This document shows, piece after piece, positions 6,282 through 14,139 of a stretch of 14,919 nt of DNA. The DNA is from an uncultured cyanobacterium (GTDB lineage Bacteria; Cyanobacteriota; Cyanobacteriia; PCC-6307; Cyanobiaceae). Every line of letters begins with the position of its first letter. The stretch's first letter is position 1. The notes under the pieces were generated by a model that saw only the letters and a program-made list of their open reading frames with translations, was not told the DNA's origin and did not search any database. A program made the translations under genes and the position numbers. The stretch is taken from contig CAIYSK010000234.1 of the NCBI GenBank assembly GCA_903928835.1, forward strand, positions 1-14,919. Reading direction: 5' to 3'.

Positions 6282-7564
6282 CCGGCGGCCTGTTCCTGCT
6301 GACGCAGCACCGAGCGAGCCCGGTTGGCCCGGTCGGTGGCCTCGGCCATTACCTTCTCTTTGTCGATCAACAACTCCCCGGCCTGGCCCTCCAGCAGGGC
6401 CGTGTTGAGGGCGATCCGCCCCCGGCCCGGGTCCATGTCGGTGATCAGGGCCTTGACCCGATCCCCCTGGGTGAACACCTCCCTGATGTCCCGGAGTTGC
6501 CCGCCCGTGATGGAGGACTGGTGGAGTAGGCCGCTGATGCCCCCTAGGTCCACAAAGAAGCCATAGGGCTTCACGGCAACGATCTGGCCTTCCACCAGTT
6601 GGCCCACTTCCAATTCGGCAAATTTGGCGGCCGTGGCCGCTTTCTTCTCCGAGAGCACCAATTTGAGGGTTTCGGCGTTCACCTCCAAGAAGGTGACGCC
6701 AAGGGTTTTGCCCACCAGGGCTTCGTGGTTTTCGCCTTCCTGCAACTGGGAACGGGGAATAAAGCCCCGCAGCCCTTCGAGATCGCAGGTCACACCACCG
6801 CGGTTGAAGCCCGTCACTTTCACCTGAACAACCTTGCCGTCCTTCTCCATGGCCCGAACCCGCTCCCAGCTCTGGCGGAGCGCCAAGGCCCGGGCGCTGA
6901 TGGTGACCATCCCGTCGGCGTTTTGCTCGCGGGTGACCAGCACTTCCACCTGGAGGCCCTTGGGGAAGCGCTCTTTGAGGTTGGTGATGGCCCCGAGTCC
7001 GCATTCCTTCTTGGGCATGAATCCGGGGGCTTTGCCGCCGATATCCACGTAAACGCCATCGCTTTCGAGGGCGATCACAACCCCGGTGACCACCTCACCG
7101 GTGGTGCCGACGAAATCCTGTTCGTCGAGGGCCGCCAGGAAGGCATCGGCGTCGAAGTCGAAGTCGTCGACGCTGCGGGCCACTACAGGCGTCGCCGCAG
7201 CAGGCGTGGCAGAACCGGCCGTGGCTGCAGTTGCTTTGGGGGTGGCTTGGCCTCGGCCCTGGCGACCGGAATCGGGACCCAGCAAATCGGCCATGGTGAG
7301 ACCCTCGAGGCCCCCCATGTCGAAGAGTTCGTCGTCGCTCCGCTTGGGGCTGCTGGCAGGCACCGGACGACCGGTGGCGGCAGCAACAGGAGCGGGGGGC
7401 TGCAGGGCCGCGGTGGGCTCAGGTGCGGCCGGCAGGGGCTCATCTTTTTTGATCATCAGCACCTGGGGCGGCTTCCGCGGTGCCGTAGCCGGAAGCGGAC
7501 GCGGCGCGCCTGGGGGAACGGGCCGAGCTGAGGGGGCAGGCTGCTGGTTGCCGGTTCCGGCCAT
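6278..7564 (-). CDS. S1-domain RNA-binding protein (second ribosomal protein S1 homologue)
   Basis: A 428-residue protein is read from ATG 7562-7564 (MAGTGNQQPAPSARPV). A GTG at 7589-7591 would add nine residues and cannot be excluded. Residues 1-140 are low-complexity Ala/Pro-rich sequence, interrupted by SDDELFDMGGLEGLTMADLL and an acidic DDFDFDADAFLAAL patch. Three S1/OB domains follow at about 155-225 (GVVIALESDGVYVDIGGKAP), 242-306 (VTGFNRGGVTCDLEGLRGFI) and 321-388 (GQIVAVKPYGFFVDLGGISG). Cyanobacteria often carry two or three S1-like proteins; the long Ala/Pro extension sets this apart from the main ribosomal S1, so it resembles the rps1b/nbp1-type paralogue. It probably binds mRNA and may help ribosome recruitment. 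It heads a minus-strand run with tab2 (ATGA overlap) and pgeF, divergent from the creatininase gene 50 bp away. Confidence 0.88.
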   Translation of the reverse strand: MAGTGNQQPAPSARPVPPGAPRPLPATAPRKPPQVLMIKKDEPLPAAPEPTAALQPPAPVAAATGRPVPASSPKRSDDELFDMGGLEGLTMADLLGPDSGRQGRGQATPKATAATAGSATPAAATPVVARSVDDFDFDADAFLAALDEQDFVGTTGEVVTGVVIALESDGVYVDIGGKAPGFMPKKECGLGAITNLKERFPKGLQVEVLVTREQNADGMVTISARALALRQSWERVRAMEKDGKVVQVKVTGFNRGGVTCDLEGLRGFIPRSQLQEGENHEALVGKTLGVTFLEVNAETLKLVLSEKKAATAAKFAELEVGQLVEGQIVAVKPYGFFVDLGGISGLLHQSSITGGQLRDIREVFTQGDRVKALITDMDPGRGRIALNTALLEGQAGELLIDKEKVMAEATDRANRARSVLRQQEQAAG

Positions 7565-7614
7565 TTCCACATCGCTCTGGGAGCCCCACACTGTAGGGAT
7601 CTGTTCTGAAGGTC

Positions 7615-8418
7615 ATGGCGCGACAGCATCGCCTCGACGAGATGCCTTGGCCCAAGGTGGAACAGGCCGCGTCCCAAGGGGGAAGCACTGTGGTGTGGCC
7701 CTTTGGGGCGGTGGAGCAACACGGTCCCCATTTGCCGCTGGGCACCGATGGATTGTTTGCCGACCGGCTGGTGGATGCGGTGCTCGAGCTTCTGCCCCAG
7801 GCGCTGCCGATCTGGCGTCTACCTTTGCAAAATCTCGGCTTTTCACCCGAGCACCACGGTTTTGCCGGCACCCTCACCCTGGCGCCGGACCAGCTGATCT
7901 CCCAGGTCGTGGCCGTTGGACAGCAGTTGGCTGGCGCCGGATTCCAGCGACTCGTTTTGTTCAACGGCCATGGCGGCCAAATCGCCTTGCTCCAAACCGC
8001 TGCCCGGCACTTGCGCAGCACCGTTCCCAGCTTGGCCGTGTTGCCCTGTTTCCTCTGGAGCGGCCCGGAAGGGCTCAGCGCCCTGATCCCTGAGCCGGAG
8101 CGCAGCCAAGGGCTCCATGCAGCCCTGGCGGAAACGAGCTTGATGTTGCATTTGGCCCCCGAACTGGTGGGTCCCCAGCGCCCCTGCGATGGCCACCAGG
8201 GCGGCCACCCCCCCGAGGGCTGGAGCCTGGAAGGGGCAGCCCCCACCGCCTGGTTAACCCGCGATCTGAGCAGCACCGGGGTCATTGGTGACAGTGCTGG
8301 GGCGAGTGCAGCCCTGGGGGCCCAACTCTGGGACTGTTTGCTGGAGGGGTGGTGCCAGCGCTTTCAATCCCTTCTCGCCAGTGACTGGCCACGGGCGGAC
8401 CGATCAGGGCCAGGCTGA
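7615..8418 (+). CDS. Creatininase-family metal-dependent amidohydrolase
   Basis: A 267-residue protein starts at ATG 7615, with GAAGG just upstream. A second in-frame ATG at 7642 is possible. Conserved metal-site motifs of the family are present: [19 protein letters not shown] (about residues 31-49, giving Glu, His and Asp ligands), [21 protein letters not shown] (about 118-125) and ALAETSLML (about 170-178). Family members hydrolyse cyclic amides or formamides (creatininase, riboflavin/F420 pathway formamide hydrolases, mycofactocin MftE-like proteins); the substrate in cyanobacteria is not known. The last 30 residues are not conserved motifs. It lies 43 bp upstream of ado on the same strand, so it may share a transcript with it, though no functional link to hydrocarbon synthesis is evident. 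The family assignment is strong; the reaction is not. Confidence 0.87.
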   Translation: MARQHRLDEMPWPKVEQAASQGGSTVVWPFGAVEQHGPHLPLGTDGLFADRLVDAVLELLPQALPIWRLPLQNLGFSPEHHGFAGTLTLAPDQLISQVVAVGQQLAGAGFQRLVLFNGHGGQIALLQTAARHLRSTVPSLAVLPCFLWSGPEGLSALIPEPERSQGLHAALAETSLMLHLAPELVGPQRPCDGHQGGHPPEGWSLEGAAPTAWLTRDLSSTGVIGDSAGASAALGAQLWDCLLEGWCQRFQSLLASDWPRADRSGPG

Positions 8419-8461
8419 GGGTGGTTACAGTCGAATGATCTGTTCACCTTGCGCGGACGTC

Positions 8462-9184
8462 ATGGCGACCCTTACCTCTACTGCTGTTTCCCCCACTGAT
8501 TCGATGGCTGGGGATGCGCTTCCCGACTTCAGTACCGAAACCTACAAAGATGCCTATAGCCGTATCAACGCCATCGTGATTGAAGGCGAGCAGGAAGCCC
8601 ACGACAATTACATCTCGATTGGCACCCTGCTTCCCGACCAAGCAGACGAGCTCACCCGCCTCGCTCGGATGGAGCTCAAGCACATGAAAGGCTTTACGGC
8701 CTGCGCCAACAATCTCGGCGTGACCGCAGATATGGGCTTTGCCAAGGAGTTTTTCTCCCCCCTGCACGGCAACTTCCAGAGGGCCCTATCCGAAGGCAAG
8801 GTGGTGACCTGCCTGCTGATCCAGGCGCTCTTGATTGAGGCGTTTGCCATCGCCGCATACCACATCTATATCCCGGTGGCCGATCCCTTCGCCCGCAAGA
8901 TCACCGAGGGTGTGGTGAAGGATGAGTACACCCACCTCAACTACGGTCAGGAGTGGCTGAAGGCCAATCTGGAGACCAGCCGTGGCGAGCTGGAGCAGGC
9001 CAACCGCGACAACTTGCCCCTGGTACGCAAGATGCTTGACCAGGTGGCTGGAGATGCCGCCGTGTTGCACATGGACAAGGAAGACCTGATTGAAGACTTC
9101 TTGATCGCCTATCAGGAGGCGCTCACCGAGATTGGCTTCACCACCCGGGAAATCGCCAAAATGGCTGCGGCTGCTTTGGTTTGA
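8462..9184 (+). CDS. ado: Aldehyde-deformylating oxygenase (alkane synthase)
   Basis: The protein of 240 residues from ATG 8462 is the non-haem di-iron enzyme that turns Cn fatty aldehydes into Cn-1 alkanes plus formate, using O2 and reduced ferredoxin. All six iron ligands expected from the known structure are present: E43 in [11 protein letters not shown]71 and H74 in MELKHMKG, E126 in [12 protein letters not shown], and E155 and H158 in [10 protein letters not shown]. Length and sequence fit the marine Synechococcus/Prochlorococcus form (about 230-245 residues). Another in-frame ATG at 8435 would add nine residues (MICSPCADV); ATG 8462 was preferred because the family starts near MxTL. Its substrate comes from aar, 64 bp downstream. 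The intervening gap contains a stem-loop, and ado may be transcribed separately from aar as in other cyanobacteria. Confidence 0.97.
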   Translation: MATLTSTAVSPTDSMAGDALPDFSTETYKDAYSRINAIVIEGEQEAHDNYISIGTLLPDQADELTRLARMELKHMKGFTACANNLGVTADMGFAKEFFSPLHGNFQRALSEGKVVTCLLIQALLIEAFAIAAYHIYIPVADPFARKITEGVVKDEYTHLNYGQEWLKANLETSRGELEQANRDNLPLVRKMLDQVAGDAAVLHMDKEDLIEDFLIAYQEALTEIGFTTREIAKMAAAALV

Positions 9185-9212
9185 GGGCTGTTTGGGCCCC
9201 TTTCACCACGGG

Positions 9213-9236
9213 ACGATGTAGCGTCCGCGACATCGT
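9213..9236 (+). promoter_or_regulatory. Stem-loop between ado and aar
   Basis: ACGATGT (9213-9219) pairs with ACATCGT (9230-9236). Inside, GCG and CGC can extend the stem after one A/G mismatch. It ends 12 bases before the aar start codon, close to where a ribosome would land, and about 30 bases after the ado stop. There is no following T run, so a simple terminator is unlikely. It could be an RNA processing or stabilising hairpin, or an inverted-repeat protein site for an aar promoter. Confidence 0.4.
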
Positions 9237-9248
9237 TGGGGTGATCCC

Positions 9249-10283
9249 ATGTTTGGCCTAATCGGTCACTCCACCAGTTTTGAGGAGGCCCGCAGTAAGG
9301 CCCTGACCCTTGGCTTCCCTGAGTACGCCGAAGGTGACCTCGACATGTGGTGCAGTGCACCGCCCGTACTTGTCGAGCGCATTGCGCTCACAAGCCCAAC
9401 GGGTCAAACGATTGAGGGGGCCTACATCGATTCCTGCTTCGTGCCCGAGATGTTGAGCCGTTTCAAAACGGCCAGGCGGAAGGTTCTCAACGCCATGGAG
9501 CTGGCTCAAAAATCGGGCATTGATATCACGGCCTTGGGTGGGTTTACCTCGATCATTTTTGAAAATTTCAACCTGCTCAAGGAGCAGCAAATCCGCGCCA
9601 CCACCTTGGATTGGCAGCGGTTCACCACGGGCAACACCCACACGGCTTGGGTGATTTGCAGACAGGTTGAAACCAACGCTCCCGCCCTTGGGATCGACCT
9701 GAGCCAGGCCACCGTGGCCGTCGTTGGCGCCACCGGTGACATCGGCAGTGCGGTCTGCCGCTGGTTAAGCCAGCGCACGGGGGTGAAGGAGCTCCTGCTG
9801 GTGGCCAGGCAGCAGCAACCGCTGGTTGACCTGCAATCCGAACTTGGCGGCGGACAGATCCTGAGCCTTGATGAAGCCCTGCCCCAGGCCGACGTGGTGG
9901 TTTGGGTGGCCAGCATGCCCCAAACCCTCACGATCGATGCGGCGAACCTGCGCTCCCCCTGTTTGATGATTGATGGGGGGTATCCCAAGAACCTCAACAG
10001 CAAGGCCAGCGGTGAAGGCATCCATGTGTTGAAGGGTGGGATCGTCGAATTTGGCAGCGATATCGGCTGGCAAATGATGGAATTGGCTGAAATGGAAAAA
10101 CCCCAGCGCCAGATGTTTGCTTGCTTTGCTGAAGCAATCCTGTTGGAATTTGAAGGCATCCACACGAACTTCAGCTGGGGACGCAACAACATCAGCCTCG
10201 ACAAGATGGAACTGATTGGTTCGGCCTCGCTTCGGCATGGATTCCAGGCCCTAGGCCTGGCAGCTGCCATGGCTTCGGCCTAA
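9249..10283 (+). CDS. aar: Long-chain acyl-ACP reductase (fatty aldehyde forming)
   Basis: The 344-residue enzyme reduces acyl-ACP (or acyl-CoA) to fatty aldehyde with NADPH, feeding ado. It begins [20 protein letters not shown], the usual opening of cyanobacterial AAR. The NADPH site is [18 protein letters not shown] at about residues 156-173. The cysteine that carries the acyl-thioester in Synechococcus elongatus (Cys294) corresponds to C292 here in [16 protein letters not shown]. Length matches the family (about 340). GGGG lies nine bases before ATG 9249. The gene sits between ado and accA, 38 bp before the latter, with ado, aar and accA on one strand. That arrangement is known from marine picocyanobacteria and links hydrocarbon output to fatty acid supply. 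Confidence 0.97.
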   Translation: MFGLIGHSTSFEEARSKALTLGFPEYAEGDLDMWCSAPPVLVERIALTSPTGQTIEGAYIDSCFVPEMLSRFKTARRKVLNAMELAQKSGIDITALGGFTSIIFENFNLLKEQQIRATTLDWQRFTTGNTHTAWVICRQVETNAPALGIDLSQATVAVVGATGDIGSAVCRWLSQRTGVKELLLVARQQQPLVDLQSELGGGQILSLDEALPQADVVVWVASMPQTLTIDAANLRSPCLMIDGGYPKNLNSKASGEGIHVLKGGIVEFGSDIGWQMMELAEMEKPQRQMFACFAEAILLEFEGIHTNFSWGRNNISLDKMELIGSASLRHGFQALGLAAAMASA

Positions 10284-10321
10284 GCCCGGTTTCCTTCCCC
10301 ACCCCCTGCCAGTCGATCGCC

Positions 10322-11311
10322 ATGGCCCGTCGCGCCCTGCTCGAGTTTGAAAAGCCGATTGTTGAGCTTGAGGAGCAGATCGAGCAGATCCGCCAGCTTG
10401 CGCGCGATTCCGAGGTGGATGTGAGCCAGCAGCTGCTCCAGCTGGAAACCCTGGCCACCCGCAGGCGCACAGAAATTTTTGAATCGCTGAGCCCGTCCCA
10501 AAAAATTCAGGTGGCACGCCATCCCCAGCGTCCGAGCACCCTGGACTTCATCCAGGTGATCAGTGATGAATGGGTGGAGCTCCACGGCGACCGTCGCGGC
10601 AGCGATGACCAGGCTCTGGTGGGGGGGGTTGGCCGCATCGGTGACCAGGGGGTGGTGCTGCTGGGCCACCAAAAGGGTCGCGATACCAAGGAAAATGTGG
10701 CCCGCAATTTCGGCATGGCATCTCCAGGGGGCTACCGAAAGGCCATGCGGCTGATGGATCACGCCGATCGGTTCGGCCTGCCGATCCTGAGCTTTATCGA
10801 CACTCCTGGGGCCTATGCCGGTGTGCTGGCGGAAGAGCAGGGCCAAGGCGAAGCGATCGCTTTCAACCTGCGCGAGATGTTCCGCCTGCGGGTGCCCGTG
10901 CTGGCCACGGTGATCGGCGAAGGCGGTTCCGGGGGCGCCCTAGGGATTGGCGTTGCCGACCGTCTCTTGATGGTTGAACACAGCGTGTACACCGTGGCCA
11001 GTCCGGAGGCCTGTGCCTCAATCCTGTGGCGGGATGCGGGCAAGGCTCCTGTTGCCGCCGAGGCCCTCAAGATCACCGGCCCCGATCTGCTCAAGCTGGG
11101 CATCGTTGACCAGGTGTTGCCCGAACCCTCCGGCGGGAATCACTGGGCGCCCCTGCAGGCCGCCGAAACCCTCAAAGCAGCCCTGCTTGAGCACCTGGGC
11201 GACCTCCAACAATTGGGCGAAGCAGACCTGCTGGAGCAGCGCTACGCCAAGTTCCGGCGCATGGGCCGCTTCCTGGAGAGCGGCACCTCCGATCTATCAG
11301 CCAGCGCCTAG
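10322..11311 (+). CDS. accA: Acetyl-CoA carboxylase carboxyltransferase, alpha subunit
   Basis: This 329-residue protein is the alpha subunit of the carboxyltransferase that passes CO2 from carboxybiotin to acetyl-CoA, giving malonyl-CoA for fatty acid synthesis; it works with AccD, which is not in the window. The N-terminal coiled segment [20 protein letters not shown] is typical. The crotonase-fold core shows [69 protein letters not shown] and [20 protein letters not shown], the regions that bind acetyl-CoA and carboxybiotin. Start ATG 10322 fits the family. An octamer GCGATCGC (HIP1-type, common in cyanobacterial genomes) lies within the gene at 10853-10860. The next gene begins 28 bases later in the same reading frame. 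Confidence 0.97.
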   Translation: MARRALLEFEKPIVELEEQIEQIRQLARDSEVDVSQQLLQLETLATRRRTEIFESLSPSQKIQVARHPQRPSTLDFIQVISDEWVELHGDRRGSDDQALVGGVGRIGDQGVVLLGHQKGRDTKENVARNFGMASPGGYRKAMRLMDHADRFGLPILSFIDTPGAYAGVLAEEQGQGEAIAFNLREMFRLRVPVLATVIGEGGSGGALGIGVADRLLMVEHSVYTVASPEACASILWRDAGKAPVAAEALKITGPDLLKLGIVDQVLPEPSGGNHWAPLQAAETLKAALLEHLGDLQQLGEADLLEQRYAKFRRMGRFLESGTSDLSASA

Positions 11312-11338
11312 GGTCTCCTCGATTTCAGCTCTGAAGCC

Positions 11339-12067
11339 TTGGCTGCTGTTTTGATTACTGGCGCCTCCCGGGGTATTGGGGCTGCTGCTGCCAAAGCCTT
11401 CGCCGCCGCCGGCTTCGACCTGCTGCTGCTCTCACGCCCGACTGCTGAGGGCAACCCCAGCGCTGAATTGGAAGCCCTGGCCGCCAGCCTCCGGCAAGGC
11501 GATAGGCGGGTGGAGATCGCAGGCATTGATCTGGCTGATTCCGCTGCCATTGCGCCGGGCCTTGCCGAGTTGCTGGGTCGGGGCCTAGTTCCGACGGTTG
11601 TGATCAATAACGCAGGTGCGGCCTATACCGGTGCCCTGGCCGATATGCCGCTGGACCAGTGGCATTGGCTGCTGCAGCTCAACGTGACTGCCGTGTTCCA
11701 GGTTTGCCAAGCGGTGCTGCCCCTGTTCCGGGCCGCAGGGGAAGGGCTGATCATCAACGTGAGTAGCCATGCCGCCCACAAGACTTTCCCCGACTGGGGG
11801 GCCTACGCCACAACCAAGGCGGCCAAGGTTTGCTTCAGCCGCCATTTGGCCACCGAAGAACGGGCCCATGGGATTCGGGTCTCGACCCTCACCCTGGGTG
11901 CGGTAAATACACCTCTGTGGGATACCGAAACGGTCCACAGTGACTTCGACCGGCATGCCATGCTTGAGGTGGGTCAAGTGGCTGATGCCCTGCTGGTTTT
12001 GGCCCAACAGCCCGCCAACCAGGTGGTCGAAGACCTCACCCTCATGCCGGCCGCCGGTGCTCTCTGA
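11339..12067 (+). CDS. Short-chain dehydrogenase/reductase
   Basis: A 242-residue classical SDR is read from TTG 11339. No ATG or GTG lies between the accA stop and the first motif, so TTG is the only ordinary start. The NAD(P) site is LITGASRGIGAAAAKAFA at about residues 5-22, with the following LLLLSR arginine suggesting NADPH. VINNAG is at about 88-93, and the catalytic Ser, Tyr and Lys are in NVSSHAAHKTF and GAYATTKAAKVC. GAVNTPLWD near residue 185 follows the usual post-active-site PG-type loop. The substrate is unknown; the family includes 3-ketoacyl-ACP reductases and pteridine or sugar reductases, so its place between accA and folE fits either lipid or pterin metabolism but proves neither. 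It is eight bases upstream of folE and probably cotranscribed. Confidence 0.9.
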   Translation: MAAVLITGASRGIGAAAAKAFAAAGFDLLLLSRPTAEGNPSAELEALAASLRQGDRRVEIAGIDLADSAAIAPGLAELLGRGLVPTVVINNAGAAYTGALADMPLDQWHWLLQLNVTAVFQVCQAVLPLFRAAGEGLIINVSSHAAHKTFPDWGAYATTKAAKVCFSRHLATEERAHGIRVSTLTLGAVNTPLWDTETVHSDFDRHAMLEVGQVADALLVLAQQPANQVVEDLTLMPAAGAL

Positions 12068-12075
12068 GCTTTCCC

Positions 12076-12813
12076 ATGACCTCGACCCTGCCTTCCAGCC
12101 TTCCCTCCCGCGCCACCGCGCCTGACGCTGGCCCTTCTCCGGTGAGCTTGCGAATCCGCGAACGGCTGGATGCCGCTGGGGTTGCCTATCTGGCTAACGA
12201 CAACATTTCCGACCACCTCGCCCCAGGCGAGATGGAACAGCTGGAGATCGAAGTGGCCGGCAAGGTGCGTGAGCTGCTGCGCAGCCTGGTGATCGATATC
12301 GACAACGACCACAACACCGAGGAAACCGCCGAGCGGGTCGCTCGGATGTATCTGCATGAAGTGTTCAAGGGTCGTTATCACCAACAACCCAAGATTGCCA
12401 GCTTCCCGAACGTCAAAAAGCTGGATGAGATCTACACGGTCGGCCCGATTACGGTCCGCTCAGCGTGCTCCCACCACCTGGTTCCAATTCTGGGCAACTG
12501 CTGGATTGGCATCAAGCCTGGTGATCGGGTGATTGGCCTGTCCAAGTTTTCGCGGGTGGCTGATTGGGTGTTCTCCCGTCCCCACATCCAGGAAGAGGCC
12601 GTGATGATCCTGGCCGATGAAATCGAGCGGCTTTGCGAGCCCCAGGGTCTCGCCATTCTGGTGAAAGCCCAGCATTACTGCATGAAGTGGCGTGGGGTTA
12701 AAGAACCCCAAACCACCATGGTGAATTCCGTAGTGCGGGGTGACTTCCGCCACGATCCGAGCTTGAAGGCGGAATTCTTCGAATTGGTGAAGCAGCAGGA
12801 AAGCCTCTATTAG
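12076..12813 (+). CDS. folE: GTP cyclohydrolase I
   Basis: The 245-residue enzyme opens the ring of GTP to give 7,8-dihydroneopterin triphosphate, the first step of folate and pterin synthesis. The N-terminal 45 or so residues are poorly conserved and Pro/Ser/Ala-rich. The core begins near VRELLRSLVIDIDNDHNTEE and includes TAERVARMYLHEVFKG, the zinc and substrate site SACSHHLVPILGN (about residues 132-144), VIGLSKFSRVADW, SRPHIQEEAVMILADEIE, AQHYCMKWRGVKEP with the second zinc cysteine, and SVVRGDFRHDP. The Cys, His and Cys zinc set is therefore intact. It is the last plus-strand gene of this run, and its TAG stop overlaps the convergent secreted-protein gene by four bases. Confidence 0.95.
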   Translation: MTSTLPSSLPSRATAPDAGPSPVSLRIRERLDAAGVAYLANDNISDHLAPGEMEQLEIEVAGKVRELLRSLVIDIDNDHNTEETAERVARMYLHEVFKGRYHQQPKIASFPNVKKLDEIYTVGPITVRSACSHHLVPILGNCWIGIKPGDRVIGLSKFSRVADWVFSRPHIQEEAVMILADEIERLCEPQGLAILVKAQHYCMKWRGVKEPQTTMVNSVVRGDFRHDPSLKAEFFELVKQQESLY

Positions 12814-13364
12814 CGGCTGGCCGGTTGAATCGGACCCACTGCAGGGGTGGCCTGCCTCTGGCTGCCTGTTGAAGTGGGCTGGGCCACCACCAGCATCACC
12901 TGGCTAGAAACATCGTTCGCTTTGATCAGGTAGGTGGATCCTGAGGCACCTTGGATCAGGATCCACTGCTTGGATCCGGGTTGAAGTTTGTACCAGTGGA
13001 AGGCGCTGGGCGGAAGTGAGGCGAGCACATCAGCCGAAAGGGTGGCCTGTAGCAATTGGCCTTCGCTGGCCTGGCCGGAAAGCACCATCTGCTGGAGCCC
13101 ATTGATCTGCTGTTGGACCGTTCCTTCCAATTGGATATCGGTTGCGATTTGGGAGCGGAGGGCTTTGATCTGGGCCTGGGGATCCGGGCTCACCCCTGGC
13201 ACGCAGGACAACAATCCATCCACCAGTTGGCAGCCCACCATGTCCTGGGCGCTGGCAGCAGGAATTGCACCAGTAGTGATTCCCAAAACCGTGATCCCTG
13301 TGGCCGTGAACCCGGTGGCAAGGGCGAGGGCAAGGGGTTGGAAACGACGCAGGATGGCCATCAA
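12810..13364 (-). CDS. Small secreted protein of unknown function
   Basis: A 184-residue protein is read from ATG 13362-13364; the next codon is also ATG and either may be used. Residues 1-40 (ILRRFQPLALALATGFTATG, ending GAIPAASAQ) are a signal peptide with likely cleavage after ASA. The mature part starts DMVGCQLVDGLLSCVPGVSP, with two cysteines that could pair. A predicted helical stretch rich in Gln and Leu follows (AQIKALRSQIATDIQ through QQQINGLQQMVLSGQA), then a beta-like LQPGSKQWILIQGASGSTYL and a low-complexity Gln/Ser/Thr/Pro tail. No enzyme family is recognised. It begins 13 bases after the trpF stop, so it probably shares the trpF transcript, and its stop overlaps the folE stop. 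Confidence 0.72.
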   Translation of the reverse strand: MMAILRRFQPLALALATGFTATGITVLGITTGAIPAASAQDMVGCQLVDGLLSCVPGVSPDPQAQIKALRSQIATDIQLEGTVQQQINGLQQMVLSGQASEGQLLQATLSADVLASLPPSAFHWYKLQPGSKQWILIQGASGSTYLIKANDVSSQVMLVVAQPTSTGSQRQATPAVGPIQPASR

Positions 13365-13377
13365 GTCGGGGCTCCGA

Positions 13378-14052
13378 TCAGCTCACAAGACCCTGATCTT
13401 CGCTGCTTAGGCGAACGGCTGCGACCAATTGCTCCACGAGCGCAAGATCTTTGTCGCCTGGAGCACGTTCAACACCACTGGATGCATCGAGGCCGTGGGG
13501 GCTCAGCTTTGCCAGCACAGCTCCCACCCGATCGGCGCGGATGCCTCCTGCTAGCCACCAGGGCAGGGGGCAGTGCCATCCTTCCAACCACTCGATCGGA
13601 ATCCGGTGCCCCGTCCCCCCGAGTTGGTCGGGCACCCAGGCATCCAGTAACAGGGCATCCACTGTCCCCCCATAGGTGGCCGCCGCCGCCAGGTCGCCTG
13701 GGCCCCGAATCCTTAGGGCTTTCCAGATCCCGCAGCCGAGGCGCTGGCGGAGCTCATGGCAGCGCTCGGGACTCTCCCCGCCATGGAGTTGCACCACCTG
13801 GTGGCCCCAGCGGGGATCCAGGTCCGCCAGTTCTCGATCGGTGGGGTCGGCGACCACCAGCACGCCGGCACAGGGGGGCGATGCGGAGATGGCCGCCTGG
13901 AATAACGCCTTGCGCTGCTCCACCGGCACGAACCGGGGCGAGCCTTCCACCCCAATGACCCCAAGGGCGTCCACGCCTATGGCAGCCACAGCGGCAGCCT
14001 GGTCGGCTTGGGTAAAGCCGCAAATTTTCAGCAGGGGTTGACTATCGGCCAC
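13378..14052 (-). CDS. trpF: Phosphoribosylanthranilate isomerase
   Basis: The 224-residue TIM-barrel enzyme catalyses the Amadori rearrangement of N-(5-phosphoribosyl)anthranilate in tryptophan synthesis. KICGFTQADQ (residues 9-18) holds the catalytic cysteine. Next come GVIGVEGSPRFV, VVQLHGGES (about 87-95), ALLLDAWVPDQLGGTGHRI (about 132-150, with the catalytic Asp and phosphate-binding GGTG), PWWLAGGI, and GLDASSGVERAPGDKD at the end of the barrel. The start is GTG 14050-14052, just before the first strand, and no good Shine-Dalgarno sequence is seen. No other trp genes are in the window, as is common in cyanobacteria where trp genes are scattered. It is divergent from the M50 protease gene, with 87 bp between them. 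Confidence 0.95.
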   Translation of the reverse strand: MADSQPLLKICGFTQADQAAAVAAIGVDALGVIGVEGSPRFVPVEQRKALFQAAISASPPCAGVLVVADPTDRELADLDPRWGHQVVQLHGGESPERCHELRQRLGCGIWKALRIRGPGDLAAAATYGGTVDALLLDAWVPDQLGGTGHRIPIEWLEGWHCPLPWWLAGGIRADRVGAVLAKLSPHGLDASSGVERAPGDKDLALVEQLVAAVRLSSEDQGLVS

Positions 14053-14139
14053 CGGTCAGCAAGCGAAGGTGGGGCGAACCCTTTCTAGGATTGGCTTTGT
14101 CGTCTGGGCGAAGGCCCGGGCTTTTGGGGCAGATCACGC

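Noticed and set aside
6599..8093. Two plus-strand open frames of over 300 codons across the S1-domain gene
   Set aside because: Both are shadows of the S1-domain and creatininase genes, have low-complexity Gly/Arg/Ser-rich translations and no motif.
10853..10860. GCGATCGC octamer in accA as a regulatory site
   Set aside because: This HIP1-type octamer is broadly frequent in cyanobacterial genomes and lies within coding sequence, so no local role is indicated.
13056..13958. 300-codon plus-strand open frame across the secreted protein and trpF
   Set aside because: The translation is Pro/Arg/Gly-rich without domains and it opposes trpF, whose catalytic motifs are intact.
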